NCBI GenBank assembly: GCA_004151065.3
Contig: NWUY0300036781.1
Location: 15,395-26,591 of the forward strand
Source of the DNA: Larix sibirica
Lineage: Eukaryota; Streptophyta; Pinopsida; Pinales; Pinaceae
Direction: 5' to 3'
Length of the DNA: 11,197 nucleotides
Under the pieces are notes generated by a model. The model ran no database searches, was not told where the DNA came from, and was given only the letters and a program-made list of their open reading frames with translations. Positions within the stretch are counted from its first letter, which is position 1; the number at the start of each line of letters is the position of its first letter. Both the position numbers and the translations under genes were made by a program. Shown piece after piece: positions 1 through 8,053 of the stretch.

Positions 1-342
1 AATCTCTATAGATCTAAGTCTGTTATGCAATATCATCTTCCTATTTATGTTCTTGATCTAGTAAAAGCTAACCAGTTCATCAAACATATCCTTCATCATC
101 ATCTTCTTGAAGATATGAGGGATCAAATGATCCCTAATATCATACATGGTCATCTATTTGGTTTTTATTTCCTTCTTTTTGTGAATTTTCAAATCCCACA
201 GATTCGTCAATGGAGTTACTACAATCTTAACGATATCCCTGAGATCATTATTTTCCAATGAGAGAGTTACCTTGAATTTCCAAGATAGTAAATTCGAGGC
301 ACCTTCCAATTTGTCCTCAAACCCGAGGCTAGTTGATGCCAT
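1..342 (-). pseudogene. Ty1/copia gag N-terminal region, broken by two stops, partial
   Basis: Gag would form the capsid-like particle around the retrotransposon RNA. The frame opens with ATG at 342-340 (MASTSLGFEDKLEGASN) and shows the N-terminal copia gag pattern: a KLxGxxN motif at about residues 11-17, a conserved Trp at 21, then a hydrophobic helix with LxxxxLRDIV spacing. In-frame TAG codons lie at 154-156 and 58-60. The same frame keeps family-like sequence between and after them (RDHLIPHIF and KNINRKMI), which shows one decayed gene rather than several short ORFs. The second stop is where related proteins often carry Gln, so CAG to TAG is likely. The left edge of the window cuts the gene; the zinc knuckle and pol regions are not visible. 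Confidence 0.8.
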
Positions 343-477
343 ATTTGAGATCTAACACACACAAACTCCCAAATATGATAGGTAAGTAAGCACTACAGTT
401 GAAACACTCTAATCATTGGTCTTAGTTACCGACAATTTATCCACTGCCATAAAATCTCTAGATCTTTAATTAGAGAA

Positions 478-489
478 GCTCTAATACCA
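478..489 (-). promoter_or_regulatory. copia primer binding site (initiator tRNA-Met type)
   Basis: The minus strand reads TGGTATTAGAGC. This differs at one base from TGGTATCAGAGC, the usual plant copia PBS complementary to the 3' end of initiator tRNA-Met. It abuts the ACA end of the putative LTR and lies 135 nt upstream of the gag ATG, as expected. It would prime minus-strand cDNA synthesis. Confidence 0.85.
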
Positions 490-1254
490 TGTAAATTTTC
501 CTAGCTTAGGTGACTAAAGTCATTATGTTTTCAACCAAACAAGTATGTTATTTAATTACAAAACTATAACTTCTTCTCATAGCAACAATCACACAATAGC
601 TAGAAAGTAAATAGTGGAGGTATAAAACAATTACACACACACATGGAATTTCTCCTTCAAATTAGCTTGCCATTCCACTAATCAAAGCTTACAAGGAAAT
701 ATCCACAACTACTTAAAGCCACCAATTCCACGGTAAACAAATTCACCCCTGCCTAAGGTTTATGGCATGTTGAAAAGAGTATGACCTACAGAATAATCGA
801 GGAACAACCACCATTTCTATATGGCCTATTGTATCATTGTACAACCTACTATAATATTACTGTATGGTACTATACATATCCATACTATTGTATGGATCTA
901 TAGTATGTCATGTTGTATGGCCTTTGTTGTACAACTTGTTGTTGCTAGCCTTCATCTTGATAGATTCTCTATGATCTCTCTTTCGGTTATTGTCTTTGTC
1001 CAAAAAATTATCTGAAATCTCTATCTTGACTTGTCTTTATAGTGAAGTTGAAACCCTAATCTCTCGTTGAGATGTACAATTGAGATTAATCTTAGTCTAA
1101 ATAATTAATTTAGTAAATACACTTGATTATACTCAACAACTAATTATAAGACTTCACTTTTTCCTAAAGTGAATTATCTCAAAACACTTCTAACATGTTC
1201 ACACTGGACCTATGTGGAAGTTCCAATCCGAGCTATATTTTTCAACACTTTACA
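490..1254 (-). repeat. putative copia 5' LTR
   Basis: The inner border is fixed by the PBS: on the plus strand the LTR begins TGTAAA at 490. The outer border is inferred. TTTACA at 1249-1254 gives a 6-bp terminal inverted repeat with TGTAAA and an LTR of 765 nt, normal for plant copia. A second candidate is the TTCAACA ending at 1247, which on the minus strand gives a TGTTGAA start. The second LTR and the target-site duplication are outside the window, so the outer border cannot be confirmed. The LTR contains an AT-rich hairpin cluster at about 815-925 and a possible TATA box at 1035-1041. Confidence 0.55.
1035..1041 (-). promoter_or_regulatory. possible TATA box of the copia LTR
   Basis: The minus strand reads TATAAAG, about 215 nt inside the proposed LTR start, where the U3/R boundary of a copia LTR could lie. 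In AT-rich DNA a match of this length can occur by chance. Confidence 0.3.
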
Positions 1255-1755
1255 TAGTTGAGAATAATGTTGCACTTTTTAAAATATTATCAAGTAACTA
1301 ATTAAATATTTAATTCGAGTATAAAAAACTACCTTCATTCTCCTCGACAAGCATAAAATGTAGACTTCATTATGGATTAATTTTTATAGAGTTGGATATT
1401 TTTATAATACTGATTTTATATAGGTACAAAATGATATCGTTGAACAACGACATGTTTTTAACCAAAATCATCCAAAAAGACTTGAGACAATGAAAGAAAT
1501 ATCAAGACCTCTAGTGTAATTTTTCGTTGAAAGGTTGGGCCATATAAGAGCACAACTACTTGATAGATGAAAAAGAACTCAAAAGCCATATCCAAGAATG
1601 TTACAACAAGGGGAAATGGAAGAAACATACCAATAGGAAACAACTACACTACATAAAAACTTTAACAAGGGGAAATTAAAATTCAAGTCTATATGAAACT
1701 AAACACATCACGGCGTGAAAAACATGCGATGGCTCAATCAAGAGCTAACTCCCAC
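1255..1755. other. AT-rich spacer between the two retrotransposons; no gene recognised
   Basis: About 500 nt between the putative LTR end and the oligo(T) marking the LINE 3' end. The short open frames here (for example 1458-1643 minus) match nothing I recognise and have a low-complexity hydrophobic composition. A 13-nt direct repeat, AACAAGGGGAAAT, occurs at 1605-1617 and 1664-1676. The last bases (1742-1752, GAGCTAACTCC) are a candidate LINE target-site duplication. Confidence 0.5.
1742..1752. repeat. candidate LINE target-site duplication, 3' flank copy
   Basis: GAGCTAACTCC here matches GAGCTTAACTCC at 8054-8065 except for one inserted T, on the other side of the LINE. Three bases (CAC) separate it from the oligo(T). 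An alternative pairing is TAACTCCCAC (1746-1755), which abuts the oligo(T), with TAAGTTCCCAC at about 8003-8013, but that one has a mismatch and an indel. Confidence 0.4.
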
Positions 1756-1764
1756 TTTTTTTTT
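1756..1764 (-). other. LINE 3' oligo(A) tail
   Basis: A run of nine T on the plus strand, directly after the candidate target-site duplication region and 11 nt outside the 3' stem-loop. This is the expected end of an L1-type element made by target-primed reverse transcription. Confidence 0.75.
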
Positions 1765-1775
1765 CACACAAAAAA

Positions 1776-1806
1776 ATACAACTTTTATATTAACAAAAAG
1801 TTGTAT
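1776..1806 (-). repeat. 11-bp perfect inverted repeat at the LINE 3' end (stem-loop)
   Basis: ATACAACTTTT (1776-1786) and AAAAGTTGTAT (1796-1806) are perfect reverse complements separated by nine bases. In the LINE RNA this would fold as an 11-bp hairpin ending 11 nt before the oligo(A). Some LINE families, including certain plant L1 lineages, use a 3'-terminal stem-loop as the RT recognition signal; that role is inferred here from position. Confidence 0.7.
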
Positions 1807-2174
1807 ACATACAAGCATCAAAACTACAAGAAGTGAGATTATTCTCTTGTGTTCTGAAAACAAAACTAGCCATAGAAAAAACAACTAAACAAAAAGATCC
1901 ATCCCTTAATACAGTTCACAACTAAAACTATCAATAGGGTATCTGAGATACAATTACAACTCTTCCTATCTTTCATAGACTACATATACCAAGGAGCCAA
2001 AGACTAATAGAAAGATGGACATTCCGAACCAATGAGCTCTCCTTCCCAATATTCTTCACAAAACATGTTGCCATCCATCTCGCCCAGGTATCTCTTAGAA
2101 ATAATATCAACAACTTAGTTTGCTTCCCTATAGATACGAGTGAAGATCACTTTCTCAAAGAAAGAAATCAGGCC

Positions 2175-3650
2175 TCAAACTCTAGTCATCCAGTGAGCCA
2201 AAACTAGGGAGTGCAGAGTCACATTTCCAAGTGCCCACTCAATGATACACTTAGAGTCTCCAAATACTCGGAAAATATGAATGCCTCTGTCTTTAGTAAA
2301 CCACAACAACCCCCAAAGAGAAAGAAGCTCTGCATGAGTATTTGACCCACAACCTTCCTTGAAAGATAAATGGAACTCATGAGCAGAGTTAAGATTTAAT
2401 ACAACACCAGTCCCACAACTCCCAGACTGCACTGCACTGTAAAAATAACCAAAAGGAAAACTGAAATCAGATTCAAAGAAAATATTCTTCCTTAGTGCCT
2501 TCAACCCACCCCTTATTTTGAATTCCAAGAAGAATGATGCAATTTTTCTACTAAACAATAAAACATTTGGTTTCAGATCCTTGAAAACATAGCCATTCCT
2601 ATCTTTCCAGACTTCCCACATTGTAAAAAAAACTAGTAATTGATCCTCTTTACGCCGAGTAAACCAACGTTTCATATTTTCCTCAAAGGTAACTACATCC
2701 CAAGAGAAATCAAAACCAAAGTATGACCCTAGTTCTTCCCATAAAAACTGGAAGAAAGAACAACCCCCGAACAAATGATCCACAGACTCATTATCCGTCT
2801 TACAAAGACAACAGAGGCCCGGTCCCTTGAAGCCTCTCTTTTGTAAGTTCTTCCAAGTAAGTATCTTGTTGTGAAAACATAGCCAAGAGAAGCATTTTAT
2901 TTTTAACAGTAAAGGTCCAGACCATACCTTCCTGAGCCAACAACGAGTATTGGGAACCACCTCACTTTCCATAATGAAATTATAAGCCAAGCATGCAGTA
3001 ACCAATCCATCATTATTATTGTATGACCAAGCCAAGGTATCCTCATGTTGAGTCGGAGTAATACCTACATGGTAGAGATTTTCCACAAATCGATTCCATT
3101 CACTGACATATGTATGCTCCAAACCCAAATCCCGAGCAATACTCCACACGACCTTCCCATCCAATTGTAAATTCACAATCTGCTTGAGAACGAAAATGTT
3201 CCTCCTATAAAGAACATCTATCAACTCCCAATATAAACGATAGCCTTCCATAAGTCCCGCAATGGGATCGATCCCCATATATACATGTGTTCCTCTACCA
3301 ACAAGCCAAACAATGGCCTCATTAATTACTGGGAAGGATTTCAGTAAACTGCGCCAAATAGCTGAGCCATATAACCCTTTTCTTGTATGAGTTCTAAACC
3401 AATAGACCAGAGGGAGTCTCTTCAAATACTGATCCTGCACCAGTTTTCCCCAGATTCCTTTGTTAAAAAGACTACGACACAGACTCTTTGCACACAAGGC
3501 TCTATTAAAAAAACTCAAGTGTTTTATACCCCACCCACCAAGGTGTTTGGGCATAGATAATACCTCCCATAATACAAGATGGAATTTTGAGAGGCCAACC
3601 TTTTTAGCCCAGAGGAAATGAAATATTTTCCTCTTAATTATCGAAATCAC
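2175..3650 (-). other. ORF2 C-terminal region: thumb/linker, zf-RVT zinc-binding motif and RNase H domain
   Basis: The longest intact open stretch (491 codons) of the dead LINE. Upstream, in the same frame from about 3903, come LKPNGYKIIDWS and LVNSVLQSIPV with internal stops, showing that the ORF start at 3650 is not a real initiation site. Counting from 3650, KIFHFLWA and GGWGIKHL are typical post-RT sequence. The zf-RVT motif has Cys280, Cys283, His292 and Cys297. An RNase H fold begins near residue 400: Glu441 in NTHAE and Asp465 in VFGDSK are kept, but the first catalytic Asp position (usual DGA) is Tyr404-Ser-Ala. After the TGA at 2175-2177 the frame continues with IYREAN, a stop, then VVDIISKR, the RNase H end. 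It would degrade RNA in the RNA:DNA hybrid. Confidence 0.92.
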
Positions 3651-3919
3651 CGCCTCGGGAATGATAAATAAGGAAAACTAGAAAACTGGAATACTCTGCA
3701 AAACCGAGTTTACCAACGTAAGATACCTTCCTAAAGACAACCATCTGAACGACCAGGAGTTGATCTTATGCTGAATCTTTTTTATTAACTAGCTCCAATC
3801 AATGATTTTGTAACCATTTGGCTTCAATTGATATCCCAGATATCAAAGACCTTCATCTAAACCACACATTTGATAAGGAAATATATCTTCAATTTGTTTG
3901 ATGATCACGGGTTATTACA

Positions 3920-4768
3920 TTAATAAATAAAGTTTGACTTATGAGCGCTAATCACCATCCTTGAAGCATCACAGAAGGTAGTAACAATCATATGAAATTG
4001 TTTCCATTCATTCATAGAGCCATCACCAAATAACATGACATCGTGCACAAATAATAAATGAGTGATAAATAGAGAATTTGCCACCTTAATACCTTTTATT
4101 AACTTTTGTTCTTTGGACCCGTTTATCAATAGACTAAGCCCTTCAATAGCCAAAATAAAAAACTAAGGAGAAAGAGGGAAACCCTGCCTTAGCCCACGGT
4201 TTCCTGAGAAGAAATTTGTGGGAGATCCGTTGATCAGAACAACAAATCTAACTGAGGTAATACAAGCCATGATCCAGTTCACAATTTCCACCGATAAGCC
4301 AATTTGTACAAGGATGAATCTCAAATAATTCTAGTCCACTCAATCATAGGCCTTCATCAGGTCCATTTTTAGGATGAATGCATTGATTTTCTTCTGCTTA
4401 ACAGAGTGAAGTCCTTCTTATGCCACCCCAATCGCATCCATTATTTTCCTATTCGGTAAAAAACCAATTTGTTCCTCCGAAATATACTTACCAAGAATGG
4501 GCTTGAGTCTTTCAGATATAATCTTCGAAATAATTTTATAGAACATGTTACATAGAGAGATAGGTCTATAGTCATTAAAGTCTACAGGCCTATCCTTTTT
4601 TGGGACTAAAGTAATATATGTAGGGTTCAAAGTACTCAGGACCTGTTCTTTCCTCCTTGTTTCATCGATGGCCTCCGTCAACTTTTTGACCAGAATGTCA
4701 AAAAAAATGGAGCTAAAACTTGACAGTCCACCCATCGGGCCCAAGGCACTTATATTTAGCAAAACCAT
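3920..4768 (-). other. ORF2 reverse transcriptase domain core (broken)
   Basis: The frame from 4768 contains the LINE RT signature in order: TLVPKKDRP, NDYRPISLCN, FYKIISKIISERLKP, QIGFLPNR, motif A KMDLMKAYD with its catalytic Asp (codon 4363-4361) intact, INGSP, and [10 protein letters not shown]. Motif C, normally FADD, reads FVHD (4051-4040): the first catalytic Asp is His. Stops interrupt it at 4418-4420, 4340-4342, 4331-4333 and 4163-4165, several at positions where the family has Trp or Gln. Upstream of 4768 the domain continues in another frame (LGPDGW), joined through the A8 homopolymer at 4700-4707. Catalytically dead. Confidence 0.92.
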
Positions 4769-4982
4769 TTAAAACTTTCAGTACCTCTTCCTCAGAGATA
4801 TGTTTACCCATTTCCTAACAATCATCACTGCCAAAGTAGCGAGGAATTTTTTTTACGGTCTTCAGCCGATTTTCCAGATTTGAAGAAGACCGATTAGTAT
4901 AGATGTCTTGGAAGTGTTTAATGGCATCCTGTTTCAAAGAAGGGTTATCACTAAAAACCATCTCATCTTCACCTTTGATGTC

Positions 4983-5403
4983 CTAGATTGCATTGGAAAA
5001 CCTTCTCTGATTAGCAACCCCGTGGAAAAACTTAGTGTATTTATCACCGGCCCTGAATCCAAACAGCTCTGCTTTTCTGCCCCTCAAATTGTCTAAGGAT
5101 CTTTGACTTTTTAGCCTCCAAATTGACAAGTCTTTCTTTCCTTTCCAACGTGAAAAAACCTTCATCCATACTACTAGATAAAACTTGTAATTCTACTTCA
5201 ATTTCCTCAAGGCATTTGTTGTTTTCAACCTTCTTTTCACGCTCCCATGCAATCACCACCTCCCTCAAAAGTGATAGTTTTCTAATCATACTTTGGAGAG
5301 GTGAACGGGTAACCTCCACTGAGAGACTAGCCCAATTCTCCCGTATCAACTCACAGAAATAAAGTTCCTCCATCCATACCGGGTTAAACTTAAAGGGATA
5401 CAT
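4983..5403 (-). other. ORF2 linker between endonuclease and RT, frameshifted
   Basis: Frame A (5403 to 5044) carries FKFNPVW followed by a Glu/Lys-rich, probably coiled-coil stretch and SRAVWIQ, a hallmark of plant LINE linkers. The expected continuation GDKYTKFFH sits in frame B (open from 5165 down to the TAG at 4983-4985), so one indel lies near 5045-5065. Frame B then continues past the stop with DIKGED and HFQDIYTN, the approach to the RT fingers, and has another stop at 4815-4817. The overlapping plus-strand ORFs in this region are antisense shadows. Confidence 0.85.
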
Positions 5404-5451
5404 AGTATAGGACCTGTCAAAATCAAGCTATAAAATAACAACCTTATGATA

Positions 5452-6117
5452 TCATATGCTGACTAAATAAGTCCATGAACAATAACGACCCAAGCTGTCA
5501 CATAAATTTTCAGACATATAAAACCTATCCAACCTTTTCGCAATACCAACACTGCCACATCTCCCATTAGTCCATGTCGGCACCATCACATTCAAAGTAA
5601 TAACAATTAAATTAGCATCTTCAAAAAGAGAAACAAAAAAGTATGCCAAAGGATCAATAGACCTCCCCGCCCCCCAGACTTCATCCACAGAAGTGGTAAA
5701 GTTCAAATCGCCCGCCACAATGAGCGATTCATCCAAGAGAATACCAGAGGAAATAATCAACTCCCAATAGGGTCTTCTTTGATGATAAGGACCACATATG
5801 TTTAGTATTTGAATAGGATTTTGAAACCCTTTAACCTTTCCATCAAGAAGAATACCTGCAGGAGTAAGATGAGCTTTCAAATTAGCTACATCAGGGTTCC
5901 ATGCCACTAAAGTGTCCCCCGATAAGTCTGATGAGTCCACTGCAGTCACCAATCGTGATGGCTTGATTTTGAGAAAATAGTTACAAGCATCAGTAGTTGA
6001 AGACATGGTCTCCTGAACAAGGATAATAATTGGGTGCACCACTTCCAGAAAACGTTTAAAAGTAGCTCGTTTCGGGCCGCTACCAAGCCCACAGATATTG
6101 AATGAAACAAAGTTCAT
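5452..6117 (-). other. ORF2 apurinic-type endonuclease (EEP) domain segment
   Basis: An open stretch of 221 codons covers most of the L1 EN fold. Seen motifs: Asn7 in SFNICGLG; the catalytic Glu36 in VQET; GDLN with Asp137 and Asn139; Thr181-Trp182; RLDRF at 195-199. Two lesions hit conserved positions. The usual Tyr of the NxYGP motif is Cys108. The terminal SDH motif is broken: the frame reads VSI, then TGA (5454-5452), then Tyr-His, so the Ser is a stop and the Asp is Tyr. The same frame continues after the stop, through another TAG at 5428-5430, into the linker region. The enzyme would nick target DNA to prime reverse transcription; this copy should be inactive. Confidence 0.9.
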
Positions 6118-7864
6118 CGATTAACCCCCAAATGGGCCGCATCCTCTCTAAGAGCCCCAGGGTAATCATAACCAACATATAGAGGGTCTCTAGGAAGACC
6201 CTTATCAAAAAGGGAAGATAGATTAGGGTTTCAGGGATGTGAAATAGAATCACCTAAACCCTTGCAAGTATCAATACCTTCTTTTCCACTTCTCTATTGT
6301 TGTTTTTTACAGACAGTCACATTCCCGTTGAAAATGGATGAAATAGGGATAACATTCGAATCCGACAAAGTAATGGAAGTGTATGTATAAGAGGAATCTT
6401 AGAATCATCAGGTATCCCCGAAGAAAAATGATGGCCCAAATAGGGGATGATGAGAGCTCAATCCCCAACGATCTGGGTTTCAGGCCCGAAAGAGGAGGGA
6501 ATTCCAACACATTAAGATTATCAAGAGCAATAGGAATAGATGTCAGAACAGGGTCGCACTCGATAGGTGAAGCCCCCCTCGAAGAATCAAGACACAAAGG
6601 CTCAGACTCAACCCTATCCTCAAAAATGTTTCCTAACAGGACATTTGAAAGACTTGTCCGTAGGTGACGAGGCCAACACCCCCTTATTGACACAGCCGGA
6701 TAAAACCCCAAACCCCTTATCCAAGCTTAAATCCTTTAGAACTAACAAGGATTTTAAAAGCTCCTCCGCAGACATAAATTTTAAAACCACAGGGATCCAC
6801 TGAGCAAACTTACCGACTAAAGTAGACGTCGACTGATGGTCTAGAGGTAAAGGGGAAAAGACGTCCTCAACATCTTCATCCAGGTCCTTCTGAACTAGAA
6901 AGTTAGTACCCTTTGTATTCCCCACCACTACTAACCGACAATGAACTTTAGAGTGGCCAATCTTCCGACATTTGTCTCGTCGGAAGGGAATCTTCTAGTG
7001 GTTCAGTACCTGTATAAAGGAACCCCCTTCCCAAACAAACTCGAGTTCCCCAGGTCAACCATCATCAGCCTCAATTTCAACTAGTACCCTAGGGTATTTT
7101 CGCTCGTTTCCCATCAAATGTTCCTCTTCAATCATAATCAAACGTCCGATGGAGTTTGTCACTGCCATGAAGCCCTTTAGAGACCAACACTGCAAGGGTA
7201 TTCCTGGAAGGATGACCCACAAATGTCTTATGTGAAGTTTCTCAGTCCTGGGGTCAAAACCCGAATGCAACCGTGACAACACTAGAGAACCATGACATGT
7301 GACCCAAAAGCGTTCTTCTATACTTTTTTTGTCATCCTCGGAGAAAAAATGAAACATCATCCATCCATTGACCAACATTAATACCCTAGGAATGTTCTCA
7401 ATGTAGGGTTTCCATTTTTGTCGGATCTAATCCAAAATTTCTACTTTGGAGAGCTTGATGAATTCGAACTTTCCCACTAAGGCCAACACCATGTCAAACG
7501 TAATGTCCTTCCCCAGGACACATAGAGAACACCCCTTTTTCTCTTTCTCAAAATGTATAAAATTACCCGACTTCTTTAACCATGAGCCCAGAAAGCGCCC
7601 ATGATAAGCTACCTTGGCAGGACTACCCTTCATAGAAACCGAATTGGGCAAGTCCCTAACCGCCTTTTCCCTATCCACCAGACTTCCTGCCACCCTAACA
7701 CCAAAAGACGGTAACACGTGCTCAAAAATGACCTTCGCCATAGGATTAGTCTTGACCATGCCTTTGTGAGACCTAGTCCCTAGGGAGAAGGGCCCTGCTA
7801 TGTCTGGTAAACCACCTCCAAACATACCCACTGAAAAATATGTGCCAGGTATAGTACAAGACAT
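6114..7864 (-). pseudogene. LINE ORF1 gag-like RNA-binding protein, degenerate
   Basis: ORF1 packages element RNA. I place the start at the ATG 7864-7862 (MSCTIPGTYFS); the codon before it is TTG. Residues about 115-270 resemble the DUF4283 region of plant LINE and zinc-knuckle proteins (FIKLSKVEILD, then W-rich sequence, HIRHLWVILPGIPLQCW). A zinc knuckle follows at about 296-309: Cys299, His304 and Cys309 are in C-x4-H-x4-C spacing, but the first Cys position (codon 6979-6977) is Arg. In-frame stops lie at 7427-7429, 7055-7057 and 6995-6997. Two frameshifts follow, one near 6620-6660 and one near 6410, after which the third frame runs to a TGA at 6116-6114 with one TAG near 6286 and one TGA near 6230. 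Full length would be about 580 residues. Confidence 0.85.
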
Positions 7865-8053
7865 CAAACCCTAGTCAACAACAACACATAAAACCACATA
7901 AAAAACTACTAAAAATAACGAAAAATGACAGAAGATATGACAACCCCCTGAAAAACAACAGATATAGTGCGGGAATAGTGCTAAACAAAGGCAAAAAAAC
8001 AATAAGTTCCCACTTCTTTAGCCTGGTTGGTACTAGGCTCGTCACCAAGTGGC
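7865..8053 (-). other. LINE 5' untranslated region (5' limit uncertain)
   Basis: Between the ORF1 ATG and the proposed 5' end there is no coding sequence; T- and G-rich tracts in the minus sense are typical of a LINE leader. If the alternative target-site duplication is right the UTR ends near 8001. At 8019-8039 the plus strand holds AGCCT and AGGCT as 5-bp inverted arms around a ten-base loop. Confidence 0.5.

Larger units (their letters stand above)
1..1254 (-). mobile_element. 5' part of a Ty1/copia LTR retrotransposon (truncated by window edge)
   Basis: Read on the minus strand, the parts come in the canonical order: a putative LTR (1254 to 490), a tRNA-iMet-type primer binding site directly against it (489 to 478), an untranslated leader (477 to 343), then gag from an ATG at 342. 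The element runs off the left edge, so protease, integrase, RT and the second LTR cannot be seen. The gag frame has two stop codons in 342 nt, so this copy cannot make an intact polyprotein. Superfamily assignment rests on the gag N-terminal pattern and the PBS type. The LTR outer boundary is the least certain part. Confidence 0.8.
2004..6117 (-). pseudogene. LINE ORF2 polyprotein (endonuclease / reverse transcriptase / zf-RVT / RNase H), degenerate
   Basis: ORF2 would nick the target DNA and reverse-transcribe the element RNA at the nick. The start is the ATG at 6117-6115 (MNFVSFNICGLG), the usual endonuclease opening, overlapping the ORF1 stop. The reading frame passes through three frameshifts: near 5045-5065, at an A8 run at 4700-4707, and near 3900-3920. 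In-frame stops occur at 5452-5454, 5428-5430, 4983-4985, 4815-4817, 4418-4420, 4340-4342, 4331-4333, 4163-4165, 2175-2177 and 2115-2117, among others. Family-like sequence resumes after each break. The likely ancestral end is the TAG at 2004-2006, giving about 1370 residues, normal for plant L1 ORF2. Individual domains are described in separate entries. Confidence 0.93.
1756..8053 (-). mobile_element. near full-length, non-functional L1-type LINE retrotransposon
   Basis: About 6.3 kb on the minus strand in the order 5' UTR, ORF1 (7864 to 6114), ORF2 (6117 to about 2004), 3' UTR with a terminal stem-loop (1806 to 1776), and a nine-base oligo(A) tail (1764 to 1756). ORF2 contains endonuclease, RT, zf-RVT and RNase H segments in the order known for plant L1 elements. 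There are no LTRs. Many stops and about five frameshifts, plus active-site changes, make it non-autonomous. The 5' end is uncertain: 8053 rests on a candidate target-site duplication (11 of 12 nt), with an alternative near 8001. It is divergently oriented to the PPR gene at 8585. Confidence 0.9.

Noticed and set aside
25-261. Plus-strand ORF of 78 codons at the left edge
   Set aside because: It is antisense to the copia gag frame, which has family-like sequence on the minus strand.
821-1015. Plus-strand ORF of 64 codons in the LTR
   Set aside because: It lies in AT-rich repeated LTR sequence with low-complexity composition and no recognisable domain.
1458-1643. Minus-strand ORF of 61 codons
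   Set aside because: It is Phe/Leu/Val-rich with no recognisable motif, in spacer DNA. A plus-strand reading also shows stops and no family match.
1605-1676. 13-nt direct repeat AACAAGGGGAAAT as possible target-site duplication
   Set aside because: The intervening 46 nt do not look like a mobile element, and neither copy sits at the end of the copia element or the LINE.
4908-5362. Plus-strand ORFs at 4908-5096 and 5123-5362
   Set aside because: They are antisense shadows of the LINE ORF2 linker.
6383-6803. Plus-strand ORFs at 6383-6667 and 6567-6803
   Set aside because: They are antisense to LINE ORF1, whose minus-strand frames carry the consistent sequence.
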